NCBI GenBank assembly: GCA_030295235.1
Contig: AP026125.1
Span: 1,860,001-1,924,000 of the forward strand
Direction of reading: 5' to 3'
Source: Fistulifera solaris
Lineage: Eukaryota; Bacillariophyta; Bacillariophyceae; Naviculales; Stauroneidaceae
Length of the DNA stretch: 64,000 nucleotides
The notes beneath the pieces are model-generated. The model did not search any database and had not been told where the DNA came from. It saw nothing but the letters and a program-made list of their open reading frames with translations. Both the position numbers and the translations under genes were made by a program. Below, piece by piece: positions 23,686-35,458 of this stretch (position 1 is its first letter; every line of letters begins with the position of its first letter).

Positions 23686-24906
23686 TTATTTGTTGGGAAA
23701 GTTGTTGTAAAGGACGGTCGAAGCAGAAACCAAGCCGCCCATGCAATGGATGCCTTCGTGTAATTTCTTGCCCTTCAGTTTCATCCATAAATCAATGCCA
23801 GGGTTGTTACTGAACACCAGTACATCAGCACAACTTTTGACAAGCGCGAGAAAAAGACTGAATTCCTTCGCTTTTGCTGTTTCCCATGCTTGAGATGCTT
23901 GACTCTTCTTCTCGCCCTCGTCATCTACCTTATCTTGCACCTGGCGTGAATTGTTGGCTCGATATTCCAAATAGATTTTCAGGTTGACATAGAGCCCGGC
24001 AAGTGCTCCGAAAAAGTAAGAGCGATTCGCAAACTTGCTAAATGCTGTGGAAGTCTCGTTGCGGTGATTCAACCTCGCAGCTTTGTCCGTTCTCAGATCG
24101 TCCAGGAAGCCACAAGCCGACAGAAACGAAACGTTATCGCCAGCCCAAAAACCCAATAGACCAGCCATTTTCAAAGCCGTACCCAGCGTCTTCCACAATG
24201 GACTCGAAAGTGACTTGCTTCCTTCGTCTGACCCGAGTAACGAGCAAATCGCTAGCACGAGAGGCCGATACACCTTGTCAAATAGAAATTTCTTGCCCTT
24301 TGTGCTTCCAATCGAAGCAATCATTTCTTTGAGAGTCTTTCTCGAACTTAATTCCCCATTGTCACGGTCTATTTCGACCGGCTCGACAGTTTGTCGGAGC
24401 GATACACCAACGGCTCGAGGAACTTGCAGCTCCTGTATTTTTCGAAGTTCGATGAAGGAACGACCCAGACGAAACGCTTTTCGACAGGTTGTGAGACTTT
24501 CCTTCAGCGCCTTGAACCGTTCCGCGGACGGATTCCCAGCCAATCGCCAACTCAAAAGTCGGGCAAGATATTGCAAAACTTTCGTGATCTTGTCACGGCC
24601 ATCGAGCGTCAGGGCCAGTGCGATCCATGAATCTACGTTCGCAGCGGACCGCTTGACTTCCAGGCCTTCTTTCAAACAACAAACTGGCAAATCCGCGCAA
24701 ACCTTTTGGTTATCTGAAAGAGCGTCGACGAAAATCTCGTGTTCTTTGGTCTGGTTACTGTCTTCGGAATGGCCATTCGATTCTTGCGTGCTTTCCGTGG
24801 CCATCCTCTCTTCTTTGTTGCCAGCTGTCGCTTGATCGAAGGTTGCTGTTGCGCTTTCACTGCTTGAATCGCTCGGTCCTTCCGCTTCGTTAATGTTTGG
24901 CGTCAT
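23686..24906 (-). CDS. PEX11: Peroxisomal membrane protein PEX11-like
   Basis: Peroxisome elongation and division factor. The family's N-terminal amphipathic region is seen around residues 95-150 (LDGRDKITKVLQYLARLLSW, then CRKAFRLGRSFIELRKI). The membrane-associated middle follows (WKTLGTALKMAGLLGFWAGD NV), then FANRSYFFGALAGLYVNL, and the closing SLFLALVKSCADVLVFSNNP and GGLVSASTVLYNN. At 406 residues it is much longer than the usual 230-260. The extra length is a Ser/Thr/Glu-rich N-terminus of about 90 residues and an acidic-basic insert of some 50 residues. Single exon, intact frame. Confidence 0.85.
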   Translation of the reverse strand: MTPNINEAEGPSDSSSESATATFDQATAGNKEERMATESTQESNGHSEDSNQTKEHEIFVDALSDNQKVCADLPVCCLKEGLEVKRSAANVDSWIALALTLDGRDKITKVLQYLARLLSWRLAGNPSAERFKALKESLTTCRKAFRLGRSFIELRKIQELQVPRAVGVSLRQTVEPVEIDRDNGELSSRKTLKEMIASIGSTKGKKFLFDKVYRPLVLAICSLLGSDEGSKSLSSPLWKTLGTALKMAGLLGFWAGDNVSFLSACGFLDDLRTDKAARLNHRNETSTAFSKFANRSYFFGALAGLYVNLKIYLEYRANNSRQVQDKVDDEGEKKSQASQAWETAKAKEFSLFLALVKSCADVLVFSNNPGIDLWMKLKGKKLHEGIHCMGGLVSASTVLYNNFPNK

Positions 24907-25484
24907 TTAATAACTACTATTGAAAGGAGATTCGCTACCTGATGATGATGATTCATAACAACCTACCGAACAAATGCACCCCCAGTTGAAGGCAAAGAAC
25001 ATCAATGCAATCCTACTCTGTCACCAAGTGTATCTTTCGCAATATCCGTTTAATAGTGGATTAATAGTGGATCCCGAGTATAGTGATTTCTGTAGATTGA
25101 TGTTCGAAGAATGACGCGCTCTGACCGCGAGACATGGGAATCTAGAGAGGGAGCCTTCCTCTCCCTTGGTTTGGATTAGACCACCGCTCTTGTCACCACA
25201 AGCGAAGTTGTACTGTAGATGCGTTCTTAGAAGGCAAGGAAAAGTAAAGGTTTTTGTACCTATGATTTGAACTCCGAGAACGCATGCGTCTCTTTATTCT
25301 TGAGAACTAAGAACATGATATTCCTAAGTGAATCAAATCCAACTCGTGGGAGAGTTAATCCCCACGCACGCGACCCTTGAAACACAGCACAAGAAGCAGA
25401 TCGCTACAAAGCAATGTAGTCAAAATAGCATTTAATTTTAATGCAAAAACTCCGCCTGAGAAATTTGAAAAACATGTAAATGGA
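24907..25484. other. Intergenic region, nothing recognised
   Basis: Spacer between the cyclin 3' end and the PEX11 start, so it should hold the PEX11 promoter. No gene, RNA or clear repeat seen. Confidence 0.5.
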
Positions 25485-26651
25485 TTATATCCCACCACCG
25501 AGCCCCGCCAAGACTCGATTCGTCAGTAGATGTTGCGCTTCACAGACTCCGTAATCCGACTCGGTCGACATGTGATTCACAAATCCGCCATGTTGATAAT
25601 GCACCAGTCCCGGTGTGGCGGGCGCATACAATCGATGGTCCACCACCAAGATGGGTTCTTCCGGATACATCAAGTTGGGAGCGGTCAGATTCGAAAGACC
25701 CACGACACTTTCCCCGCATCGACCGAGTTGCACAGTATAGCTACCTTTGGATGCGTCCGATCCCACATTCATCGGATCCATGCAAGGATAATGTGCTGGG
25801 ACGTAATAGTTCAAAGGTAGTTGGTGCTCCATGGCGGATAAATGATTGGGCTGGTTGCTGGCCACCAACAAGACATCATTGAGCAACTTGGCAGCAGCAT
25901 TCGGAGGTGATGGTGTTATCCGCGACGGATGTTGACTGGCTTGTGGAGCCGGAGCATAGGTCGGGGTGTAATCACGGTAATCTAGCGCTTGAAAAGATCC
26001 AAAGGAAGGTGGTGCTACCTGCATCACGGGCGACGGCTGTGGAACTTGAGAGACCAAGGGAGCTACCGCATCGAGGGCGGTTTGAAACGAGACAGTCCCC
26101 GCTTGAGCCGCGAGCTCGACTCGATACTTCTCAAAGACATCGGGGGTGACGTGCAACGAGAAGTTGATACGAAACAGAAAGTCGACCTCCAAGCCGTTCA
26201 TTTCCGACGTAAGAACACCTCCCACTTTCGCATAATATGCGTTGTTGTAGTAGGCATCATCGAAGAATTTGGCAGCCAGTAAAACGGAAGTAATCACCAC
26301 GCGATGAACGTTGAGCTCCGTGAGGAGAAAGTTATTCCGTTGAATCAAGCGATCAATGTAAATGAGCGCGAGCACGAAGCATTCATTCGAACAGGATGCG
26401 TACTTGTGAATGCTAACAACAATCATGAGATGCAAATAAAGAAAATTGCAGATCCCACACGATGAAAACACGTACCGTTCAAGATACTGTTGTATCCCAA
26501 TGGCGGGGGCTTTCATGGCGTGAAATTTGGTCACTTGTCCCGGATCCGCTTGCGCCATGGCCGCGTTTGCACTAACCAGACGATCCAAAACGGCTGAAAG
26601 GACTCTTACAATGACCAAACCTTCCGCGGTTTGTTCCGGAGTCGTCTCCAT
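25485..26651 (-). CDS. PHO80-like / P-type cyclin
   Basis: Cyclin of the PHO80/CYCP group, which partners a Pho85-type kinase in phosphate or nutrient signalling. Two exons: 26651-26476 and 26412-25485, with a 63-bp GT-AG intron (26413-26475) that is phase 2 and happens to stay open. Splicing restores the family signature [20 protein letters not shown] followed by IYIDRL, then [32 protein letters not shown] and [20 protein letters not shown]. The C-terminal 180 residues are low-complexity, rich in Pro, Ala and His, without a known domain. P-type cyclins are expanded in diatoms. The kinase partner is unknown. Confidence 0.9.
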   Translation of the reverse strand: METTPEQTAEGLVIVRVLSAVLDRLVSANAAMAQADPGQVTKFHAMKAPAIGIQQYLERYVFSSCGICNFLYLHLMIVVSIHKYASCSNECFVLALIYIDRLIQRNNFLLTELNVHRVVITSVLLAAKFFDDAYYNNAYYAKVGGVLTSEMNGLEVDFLFRINFSLHVTPDVFEKYRVELAAQAGTVSFQTALDAVAPLVSQVPQPSPVMQVAPPSFGSFQALDYRDYTPTYAPAPQASQHPSRITPSPPNAAAKLLNDVLLVASNQPNHLSAMEHQLPLNYYVPAHYPCMDPMNVGSDASKGSYTVQLGRCGESVVGLSNLTAPNLMYPEEPILVVDHRLYAPATPGLVHYQHGGFVNHMSTESDYGVCEAQHLLTNRVLAGLGGGI

Positions 26652-28449
26652 ATTATTTAATTGTTTGGTTTGCAGTATTTATATACAGTGCCACAGTGGC
26701 AAATTATTCCTGACACAACATGATCGAAACTTTTTGACCGTGTAGCAATGTAATGAAAGGAATTAAACGTTTCCGCAGTTCAAAGAAGAGGAAAATGTGA
26801 ATCTTTAAAGATTGATGACGTGACGAAGGTTCTGTCAAATGGAAAAAGGGAAATAACGAATTTGTCAGCCAAAATGGAAAGGGAGAACTTGACAAATGAC
26901 CATGCAATTTCGAATTTAATCAAGATGCATCAGTGCTTCAATCTAAAGATCAAAGCAATAAAGCAATCACAAGACTGATACATCGACAAAGCAAGGTTTT
27001 GAATGTGTGGCCCTGCCTCGATGAGAACGCAGAATTTGAATCGGAATTCATGACTGAAACCAGTTCACGAACCAGTTCACCACGTCCTCGATTTTTGTCG
27101 CTTTTTGCAACAGAGAGACCACGGCAAACGATCGCAGGTGCCGCACTTGAATTTCACTTTTAATTCAATTTAATCTATAAATCACTCACCTTTTCGGATG
27201 TGTCAAAAGAAGGGAAAGTTCGGTTTGAGCTTGAAATTTGTCTTCAAAATTGGATCGGTGGAGAGAGTGGAAAAGACGTCGGGAAAAAAAGACGCGAGAG
27301 AGAAAAGGCGAGAGCTCGAGTTCGGAGGACGGCGAGGAAAAAGGCGGAGGAGTTTACGTCGTGCATGCCTACGTAAGCGGTATGACGACAGACGAAACTA
27401 TACGAAATACTGTACTTTGCGGTTTGGGACTGCGCCTGAATCTCGAACCTGCAACATTACCGGAGCCAATAAAGTAGCGAAGACACAAACTATCTGTCCA
27501 TGAGTGGGGCGTCGGCGAAACTGATACACTTTAAGTACTTGTCAATACGATCCGACTGAACCTTTTCTGTCTGGCAAACTCACACTTTCCATTGAGGGTT
27601 CTTAAACTAGAACGCACTCCTTTTAAATTCACAAGACAGTTGGTTTCTGGAATCCAGAAAGAAGACATTGCATGGTGTACTCTTGGAAAATGTTCTGACA
27701 CGCAGAAGGCGACGAAGGACGGGAAAAGAGGCGAACGCACTTGGAACTTTTTCCCACAGAACTTTTTTTCTTCCGGGTACGAAAACAGGAATTTGGGGGA
27801 AATGTATGGTGGCAAAAACGCCGAAGAAAAGTAAGGAGTAAACTCTAGATTCTTTCACGAGTGACAAGGTTTTCTTTCGAGTTTAAGACTCCACAGATCG
27901 AGCGGCTCAATTCCTATCTGTCGTATTGCATGCAACCTTACCAAAGCATCGAAAGTGAGCGAACAAATGATCAGTCATGCGTTTTGACTTTTGACACATG
28001 GAGTTGTACCTGCTGCGCACTTATGAGCATCGATCGACAAGGAAGGACACAACTTCAACGATCCTGGCGTTATATTCGAGGATAAGTGTCTCTATCATCA
28101 AACCATGAAGCTCTAGTTTTATCTTGTTAGGTTACTCCGTAAGGTTATTAACTGTCGCTAAATTAGTCACGACCAATTTTTCAGTCATGAGTCGTCGATA
28201 TGACGTCTTTTTATGTGACTGAAATTAATGCTCAGTCCCGTTCGACATCAACCTGCGTCATCTCTTTCGTTTTGCACCGCATAACCACATCCACAAAAAC
28301 AAAACGACAGCAATAACAACGATATTTGCGCATCACGAAACGTTTCAAACGGAGGTGACCTTCTTTTGGAGCAAACAAGTGATTTTCGGAGTATTAGCGC
28401 TGTGATTCGCGTCGAAATTGAAAGTCGCAAGGTACCTTTGTAAAACAGA
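26652..28449. other. 1.8-kb intergenic region without a recognised gene
   Basis: Divergent spacer between the cyclin and ThrRS genes. Two overlapping basic open frames (27198-27503) show no family features and are probably chance. A short direct repeat (ACCAGTTCAC) lies near 27060. The sequence near 28199 has a TGACGTC element about 250 bp upstream of ThrRS. Confidence 0.5.
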
Positions 28450-30530
28450 ATGAAATTCCAATTCAACATGTCACTGTTAGGGCTCATGGCTTCGATGGCC
28501 GCACGACGAGGCCTGGCGTTTGTGCCTTCGTTGACGACACGAAATGCGTTGACGAAAAGTAATCATCATATCAAGCCGTTGACGCGTCACTTCCTGTCGA
28601 CATTAGCACCGCCCACCGAACAATCGGAAGCGGAAGAAATCATTCAACTACCGACCAACGAAGACGACGAAGAATTATTGAAAATTCGTCACTCTTCCGC
28701 ACACGTCATGGCCATGGCGGTCCAGCAAGTTTTCCCGGAAGCGCAAGTCACAATAGGACCTTGGATTGACAACGGATTTTATTATGATTTTTATTTCCCC
28801 GACACAGTCGACAAAGAAACCGGAGAGAAGGTACCTTCGCGAAAATTGACGGAACAAGACTTGAAGGCCGTCAAAAAGAAATGGACAAGATCATTTCCAA
28901 AGATTATCCCATTCGAAGAGAAGAAGTCTCGAGAGAAGAAGCGCGGCGACGAATTAATGAAATTGGTGAGCCATTCAAGTTGGAGATTCTAGATAGCATC
29001 AAGACGGAACCGATTACGATCTATCACATTGGCGAAGAATGGTGGGACTTGTGCGCTGGTCCTCATGTTGAATCGACCAGCAGTATTCCGAAAAAGGCGA
29101 TTAGTTTGGATAGTGTAGCAGGTGCTTACTGGCGTGGTGATGAAAAGCGAGAGATGCTTCAGCGCATTTATGCAACAGCGTGGAAGGATCCTCAGCAACT
29201 CAAGCAGTACAAGAAAATGTTGGAGGAAGCGAAAAAGCGCGACCATCGAATGCTGGGAAAGAAACTTGACTTGTTCTCCGTTCAAGAGGAGGCTGGTGGA
29301 GGTCTTGTATTTTGGCACCCCAAAGGATCGAAAATTCGTCGTATGATTGAAGACTTCTGGAAGAATGCTCACGAGGATGCTGGATACGACATTGTTTACT
29401 CGCCCCATATCGCCAACATCAATCTTTGGAAAACATCGGGTCACTTTGATTTTTACCGTTCTGATATGTTTGACCAGATGGACGTCGAAAACGAACAATA
29501 TCAAATCAAACCAATGAACTGTCCCTTCCATTGCCTCATGTTCAAAGACGAGCTTCGATCCTACCGAGACTTGCCATTCCGATGGGCGGAACTGGGAACC
29601 GTATATCGGTAAGTCTATACAATATGTATTGTCGACGTGTCGTTTCATACCGCTCTCACTTCTATCGTTTCCAGTTACGAACGATCAGGAACTCTCCACG
29701 GATTGATGAGAGTGCGAGGATTCACCCAGGATGACGCACACATATTTTGTTTACCTGAACAGCTGGAAGATGAAATCGTTGGCGTTCTTGACCTCACCGA
29801 GCGGATCTTATCACGATTCGGCTTTGACAAGTATGATATCATGCTATCCACCAAGCCGGAGAAAGCCGTCGGGTCTGATGATATCTGGGAAGCTGCTACA
29901 AAGGCTTTAGAGGGAGCTTTGAAAAAGAAGGGATGGGAATATGGTGTCGACGAAGGTGGTGGTGCTTTCTACGGTCCAAAGATCGACCTGAAAATTAGAG
30001 ATGCTATTGGTCGTCAGTGGCAGTGCTCCACCGTGCAATGCGATTTCAATCTTCCAGATCGGTTTGGTCTAGAATATGTGAGCGCCGAAGGAACGAGAGA
30101 GCAGCCCATCATGGTGCATCGTGCTATCTTCGGCTCTATGGAACGTTTTTTCGGCATTCTCATTGAGAACTGCTCTGGTGACTTCCCTTTATGGCTAGCT
30201 CCAACTCAGTTCAAGCTTCTACCGGTCACGGACGCCGTTCATGATTACTGTAACGAAGTTGCGGCTAAAGCCAAGAAAATGGGCATTCGGGTAGAGGTAG
30301 ATCGTGGCTCTGAACGTTTGGCGAAGCAAATCCGAAATGCAGAACAGCAGAGAGTCCCTATTATGGCCGTCGTTGGAGTTAAAGAAATGGAAACGAACAA
30401 CTTGGCCGTCAGAAGCCGTAAGCTTGGCGACTTGGGTTCCTTCAATGTCGACGATCTTCTTTCGGAATTAAGTCGGTGTTCTGCAGCAGCAGAGGAGATG
30501 ACGATGCAGGGAGACAAATCAGCAGAATAA
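28450..30530 (+). CDS. Threonyl-tRNA synthetase, organelle-targeted
   Basis: Class II aminoacyl-tRNA synthetase charging tRNA-Thr. Residues 1-30 resemble a bipartite plastid presequence ([20 protein letters not shown], with F after LA). The editing domain has [17 protein letters not shown] and [12 protein letters not shown]. The catalytic core has [62 protein letters not shown] and [19 protein letters not shown]. The anticodon-binding domain closes it. A 66-bp intron (29609-29674) is clean. The frame breaks at the five-A run 28873-28877; one more A gives [14 protein letters not shown] and rejoins the core. An N-terminal TGS domain is not visible. About 670 residues. Dual plastid/mitochondrial use is possible. 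Confidence 0.93.
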
Positions 30531-30824
30531 TGATAAAGAGAATTGCTAGTATCACGTATCCTTCTTTCGAATATTTTCATCGCCCGAAGTTCACAATGCA
30601 GGAAGATTTGGACTAGGTAGAAACATGACGTCGCGTTGTTTTCTACAGCAATCTTTTGAACGAAAAGTTATGACAACCCAAATTCGCAAACTACTCGAGC
30701 AAAATGAAACGAGACACGAGAAAAGCACAAACGTCAAGATCAAGATCGATCGCTCTATTGTGTACGCTCTAAACGACTCGAGTTTCAAGGCGGGGGATGA
30801 TTTCGCTACATCATTACATGGTGA

Positions 30825-31266
30825 TTAGCTGCTTTTGACCATCTTCTTTGCTTGGGTGCCCTCTCGGAAACCGTTCTTGAATTTTCGTGTCATATCCTTC
30901 ATGTATCGCATACGACCAACGCCTGTTGTACGACGACCTTTAGCTTTCAAAGCCCAGTTGTACGAGCGCATCTTCTTGGCAGGGTATCCGCAAGAAGAGC
31001 AGGTCGCCTTTGGATGTGATATGAAACCTTTCCACATCGTCGGCAGGTTGTGTGCGACTTCGTGTGTCGCTTTCCGAATGAAGTGGTACCTTTAGTCTGT
31101 TACGAAATTAATCAAGAAGCGAATAAATATTAGGAAAATTGTTTCGAAAATCAGGATCGACAAACAAGCCGATGAACCTCCCGTCAGTCCGCTTAGTAGC
31201 GACACAAATCGCTTTGCGCGATGCGCTCATTTTAATAATCCTACATTAACAACGTCAACTCACCAT
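30825..31266 (-). CDS. RPL37: Ribosomal protein eL37
   Basis: Small zinc-binding protein of the large cytosolic ribosomal subunit, about 91 residues. Exon 1 is only the ATG (31266-31264), followed at once by GTGAG. The intron 31097-31263 (167 bp) ends in an AACAG acceptor. Exon 2 reads [21 protein letters not shown], then CG..SYHIQ and the zinc motif [32 protein letters not shown] and [13 protein letters not shown]. The four zinc-ligand cysteines (CRRC, CSSC) are present. Between the two halves the TTT run 31009-31011 (AAA on the coding strand) needs one more base. With it, the join HIQKATCSSC matches the family exactly. Confidence 0.93.
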
Positions 31267-31603
31267 ATTGTTTGTGAATAATTATAAGGTCTTGACAACA
31301 ACGATACGTTCTCTATTCGACGAGGACGGATGCTGTTGGAAGTAGCGTCGTTGCATGGATGAAGAAAATCGTGACAAATTTTTGTAGTAATGCGGTAAGA
31401 TGCTTAAAATTAGGAATAGGGATTTCACTTGAGTCTTATTGCACTGTACACTTCATGTCGGACCGGCTCTCCTATTAACTATGGCTAATATTTTTGTTGC
31501 AGTTTGAAAGCAGAATGGGGCTATTGACAACTTGAGAAGCGTATCGACCATTTTATCTTTGCTCAGAATATTGTTATTGTTAGCCTGGTGTCAATCCTAT
31601 CCA
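31267..31603. other. Upstream region of eL37
   Basis: About 340 bp between the end of the SET gene and the eL37 start; should contain the eL37 promoter. No other gene seen. Confidence 0.5.
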
Positions 31604-33515
31604 TTATTGTGTTAAAAGCGGTCTCAGGAGATCAGGATTGCAAGGTCGCTCTCGCATTTGAAAGGCAGGATCACCAGAGCGCCTTGCATTATCGACTCCA
31701 TTTTCACCAAAAGTCTTTCTTAACGCTGAGAAAGCGACCTGTTTTAACATTTGTAATGTTTGCATTTCACCCAAGCGTAAATGTTCACCAGTCCATTTCC
31801 GTGTCCCAAAGGCTTCACGGTTTAATCGACCCACGAGCCCCTTCTGCTCTTCCAAAGTCGTATTGAAGCGAGATAAGGCGGTAGACGCGAATCGAGCAAT
31901 ACACATTTGCGTTCGGTACTCCAGCGCATCGTTCGTGGGGGTAAGACAAATGTCGCGCCATCCACAGAGGGCTCGTTCCTCAACGCATCTTGTATCATCC
32001 GAGTGGCGTTGCCGTTGTAGTCTATATGGGTCAACGAAATCAGACGACATGTACCAAACAAGATATTTCCGTCAAATTGAAGGTCTCCGTCCAAGTGAGC
32101 GTCGGGTGGCGGTTCGAGCGTAATAGGTCCATTGGTTGACCGTCCCGGTTTGGAATCCCTGTCACGGGGTGACATCTGCGCAACCCAATGAGATTCCTTA
32201 CCAGCGATAGACATCAAGTAAGCGAATTTCCATTTCTTAAAGTTCCAAACAGCTTCGTCATCTTGGAGAGGATCAATGCAAGCCTCGTAACCGTCATCAT
32301 ATTGCAAATATCGAAGAATGCGTGGTTTTTCCTTGGCCAAACCCTGACTAGACCCTGAGGCAAGCACTGAATGCCAGAGTGCTATACTCGCTTGCGTCCA
32401 CTCACTACCATCGCCATTCACAAAACCGTATCTTGCGAAAAGATCCGAGTCTGTTCGCTTCCCATAGCTATCCATAACCTCAAACCCGGGAGCAATGCTT
32501 GCAATAGCCGAAATCACAAAACTTTCCCGATCAGCGTCGTACGAGAATCCGACATTGGGCGATGCATGATGATCGTACAAATCCAAAACTGGAACCATAG
32601 CATGTGATCCGTGTTCGAGAGTCAACCCACCGACCTTTTGATACATTGCGATCTCGCTGGTAGTGAGTTGCGAAGGTTGCTCCGAACCAGATGTTGAGAC
32701 AGGTAGCGGCCCTGTCCCAAAACTACGCGTCAATACATTTAAGCGCGCGGCCAGATACTCGGATCGGTCGATGAGTTGATTAAACTCAGTAGAAACTCGA
32801 GTAAACGCATCGTATTCGTCATGAACTAATCGACGAAACATCATGACCTGCGAAAACGTGGAGGAATAGGGCCCCAAAGTACTGACCAGTTCATCCTCGG
32901 GCCACAAAATGGGATGGAATGCAACATAGTCATCGTAGCTTGGCAATACTTCAGTCAAATAGTTTTGTAAAATTGGGTTGAGGTCCGAGTTTTGGTATGT
33001 AGCTAGCTTGCGCTTGTTCGCCAAATGCGCCGCTAAGAAAGCAGCATTCGGTAGTGCATCCCCATTCGTCAGTCTCGCCGTTAGTAATTCGTTCCGAATC
33101 AACGGATCTCGCAAAGCATCCAAATCCCACAATTGTAGATGCCGCGGAACCACCAAAATGACTTCCCCGTTTTAATTCGTTTTGTGGCTCTCTGGGTTCT
33201 CCTGGATGGAATTAACGACGGATGGCAAAAGACCGCATCATCTGCAGCAGTGCAAATCTGTTTCAAGAATCGATGAACGACAGGATCCAGAGATTCATCG
33301 AACCAATTCCACAATACTCCGGTGACAATTGCCACAGTTAACACAGAACAGGCTTGTAATGTAGCGGGAGAGAGAACACCTCCCCAAGGTCGTCGACGTT
33401 TGCCATGTTGAACCCTTTCCGAAGTATTGTCTGTTGTTGATGAAAATCCTGGTGGCTTGCGAATTGCAACACATCTTTTTCGTGCTGTCATTTCGTCGTT
33501 ATTAATTTTAATCAA
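31604..33515 (-). CDS. SET-domain lysine methyltransferase (SETD3/Rubisco LSMT-like)
   Basis: Protein lysine or histidine methyltransferase of the SETD3/LSMT type. The N-terminus has a basic stretch and one hydrophobic segment (LQACSVLTVAIVTGVLWNWF), which could be a membrane anchor. The SET fold begins with GEVILVVP, continues through an iSET helical insertion (SQVMMFRRLVHDEYDAFTRV) and ends with MVPVLDLYDHHASPNVGFSY and the SAM-binding DSYGKRTDSDLFARYGFVNG. The C-terminal substrate-binding domain includes NDALEYRTQMCIARFASTAL. Two homopolymers break the frame: the four-C run 33165-33168 and the five-G run 31937-31941, each needing one more base. Both joins restore family motifs. The usual SET NHxxxPN is here DHHASPN. 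The substrate is unknown. Confidence 0.82.
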
Positions 33516-34010
33516 CTGCGTCTAGTACGCTCTCTCTTTCACGGAGTGCATTATTGCATTTCCTTGCATTTTGCCTTGCATTATTGCGCAACACGATGGC
33601 GAGCATTTTGAACGCACCTCGTCTCCAGAATCTCTGCAAGCAAAAAAACCTCACTTTCAGATTTTCTGGGTATCTGAAAACACCAAATTAACACACAGAT
33701 ACCCAGAATTATCGCTTGATACAAAATAAGGACACCTGTATTTTTTTTTTTTCTTTTTAAATAAAAAAAAACCTTACTATGAACCTTAATAGCATCGACT
33801 TATCCACGACTGCACTTCAGTCATGAAATGGCTAGGCTGATTTACTATCTGCGAGCGATAATGCTGCCTCTCTAGTCTACAATTCGTTCATTTAGCTTTT
33901 CTTCTTAAGTTCAATTACTCGTTGTGAAAATGTAATAGACTTTGTTAGCATTTTCAGAAAACACCTTGATGTTTGTAGGGCGAAAAGCCTGCGAACATTG
34001 GTGCTCTTAT
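33516..34010. other. Intergenic region, nothing recognised
   Basis: AT-rich spacer with poly-T/poly-A runs near 33740-33770. Upstream of the SET gene. No gene seen. Confidence 0.5.
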
Positions 34011-35005
34011 TGCTTCGGTGGAGTTTCAAGTGACTGAAATTGTGTCGCGATCGTGTACAACCAACACTTTACCACCATAGTGAAAATCGCAGTCGACGAT
34101 ACGGATGCTTTCCGACGCAAATAGCTGCGCTTCGAATGAAGATGATAGATGATAGTTAATTCATATATAATTGGTATTTTCATGGCATTTGATTTTAAAT
34201 TTCGCGTTTTTGTTTGGGGACAACTTTGGTGTTTTCATTGCTTCGGTGGAGTTTCAAGTGACTGAAAATGAGTCGCGATCGCGTACAACCAACACTTTAC
34301 CACCATAGTGAAAATCGCAGTAGACGATACGGATGCTTTCCGACGCAAATAGCTGCGCTTCGAATGAAGATGATAGATGATAGTTAATTCATATATTATT
34401 GGTATTTTCATGGCATTTGATTTTAAATTTCGCGTTTTTGTTTGGGGACAACTTTGGTGTTTTCATTGCTTCGGTGGAGTTTCAAGTGACTGAAAATGAG
34501 TCGCGATCGCGTACAACCAACACTTTACCACCATAGTGAAAATCGCAGTCGACGATACGGATGCTTTCCGACGCAAATAGCTGCGCTTCGAATGAAGATG
34601 ATAGATGATAGTTAATTCATATATTATTGGTATTTTCATGGCATTTGATTTTAAATTTCGCGTTTTTGTTTGGGGACAACTTTGGTGTTTTCATTGCTTC
34701 GGTGGAGTTTCAAGTTTCAAGTGACCGAAAATGAGTCGCGATCGCGTACAACCAACACTTTACCACCATAGTGCAAATCGCAGTCGACGATACGGATGCT
34801 TTCCGACGCAAACAGCTGCGCTTCGAATGAAGATGATAGATGATAGTTAATTCATATATTATTGGTATTTTCATGGCATTTGATTTTACACTTCGCGTTT
34901 TTGTTTGGGGACAACTTTGGTGTCACCATTGCTTCGGTGGCGTTTCAAGTGACTGAAATTGTGTCGCGATCGCGTACAACCAACGCTTTACCAACATCAT
35001 AGGTC
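34011..35005. repeat. 228-bp tandem repeat, about 4.5 copies
   Basis: The phrase TGCTTCGGTGGAGTTTCAAG starts copies at 34011, 34239, 34467, 34695 and 34930. The first three spacings are exactly 228 bp; the fourth is 235 because of a short duplication (TTTCAAG) near 34715. Copies 1-4 are nearly identical; the fifth is cut short near 35000. Each unit holds GTGACTGAAAATGAGTCGCG and a GATAGATGATAGTTAATTCA block. No open frame runs through it. Confidence 0.93.
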
Positions 35006-35458
35006 TAAGTCTCATGAATTAACACGTAAACATAGTATACACCCAGATTTTCTTGGTTTTCGTACAATTTTTGAACCTGAATCTCATTTCTGAAAACTAC
35101 TACGTAGGCTGATTTCGTACTAGTTGTGGTGCGGGTGACTGCACCGGTGATTCACGGTATTTATGTCTAGCTTTGAAATAGGTTTCTATGGCATCAATTA
35201 AATGAAAATATGTAGCTTTTTTGCTGATTTAGATAAGAAGTTAGTTAGACATGGCTAAAATCTTAAATTTTTTAGTCACGAGTTGTGTGCTAGTTTTCAG
35301 AAATAATTGAATTCCATGAAATCGAGTTTTCAGAAAGATTCCGCTCGCCATTACCTCGCTCGCAGCAGCCCTTTCTTATTGACACCGATCCATCATCAAA
35401 AGACAAAGACAAGGATTATTACTCATTACAATCCTTTTTGTTCACTTAAAGAACGGAT
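35006..35458. other. Upstream region of the MATE gene
   Basis: AT-rich, about 450 bp, no gene seen. Presumably the MATE promoter. Confidence 0.5.

Noticed and set aside
24083-24835. 250-codon open frame antisense to PEX11
   Set aside because: Shadow of the PEX11 coding strand.
27420-27460. tRNA-like T-loop (GGTTCGAGATTC on the minus strand)
   Set aside because: The flanking bases do not pair as a T stem and no acceptor or anticodon arm fits.
27198-27503. Two overlapping basic open frames
   Set aside because: Composition is low-complexity Lys/Arg/Glu with no domain, and the frames compete with each other.
31200-31245. Possible upstream coding start ([14 protein letters not shown]) within the eL37 intron
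   Set aside because: The eL37 N-terminus TKGTTSFG directly follows a good acceptor, and ATG|GTGAG lies upstream, so this stretch is intronic.
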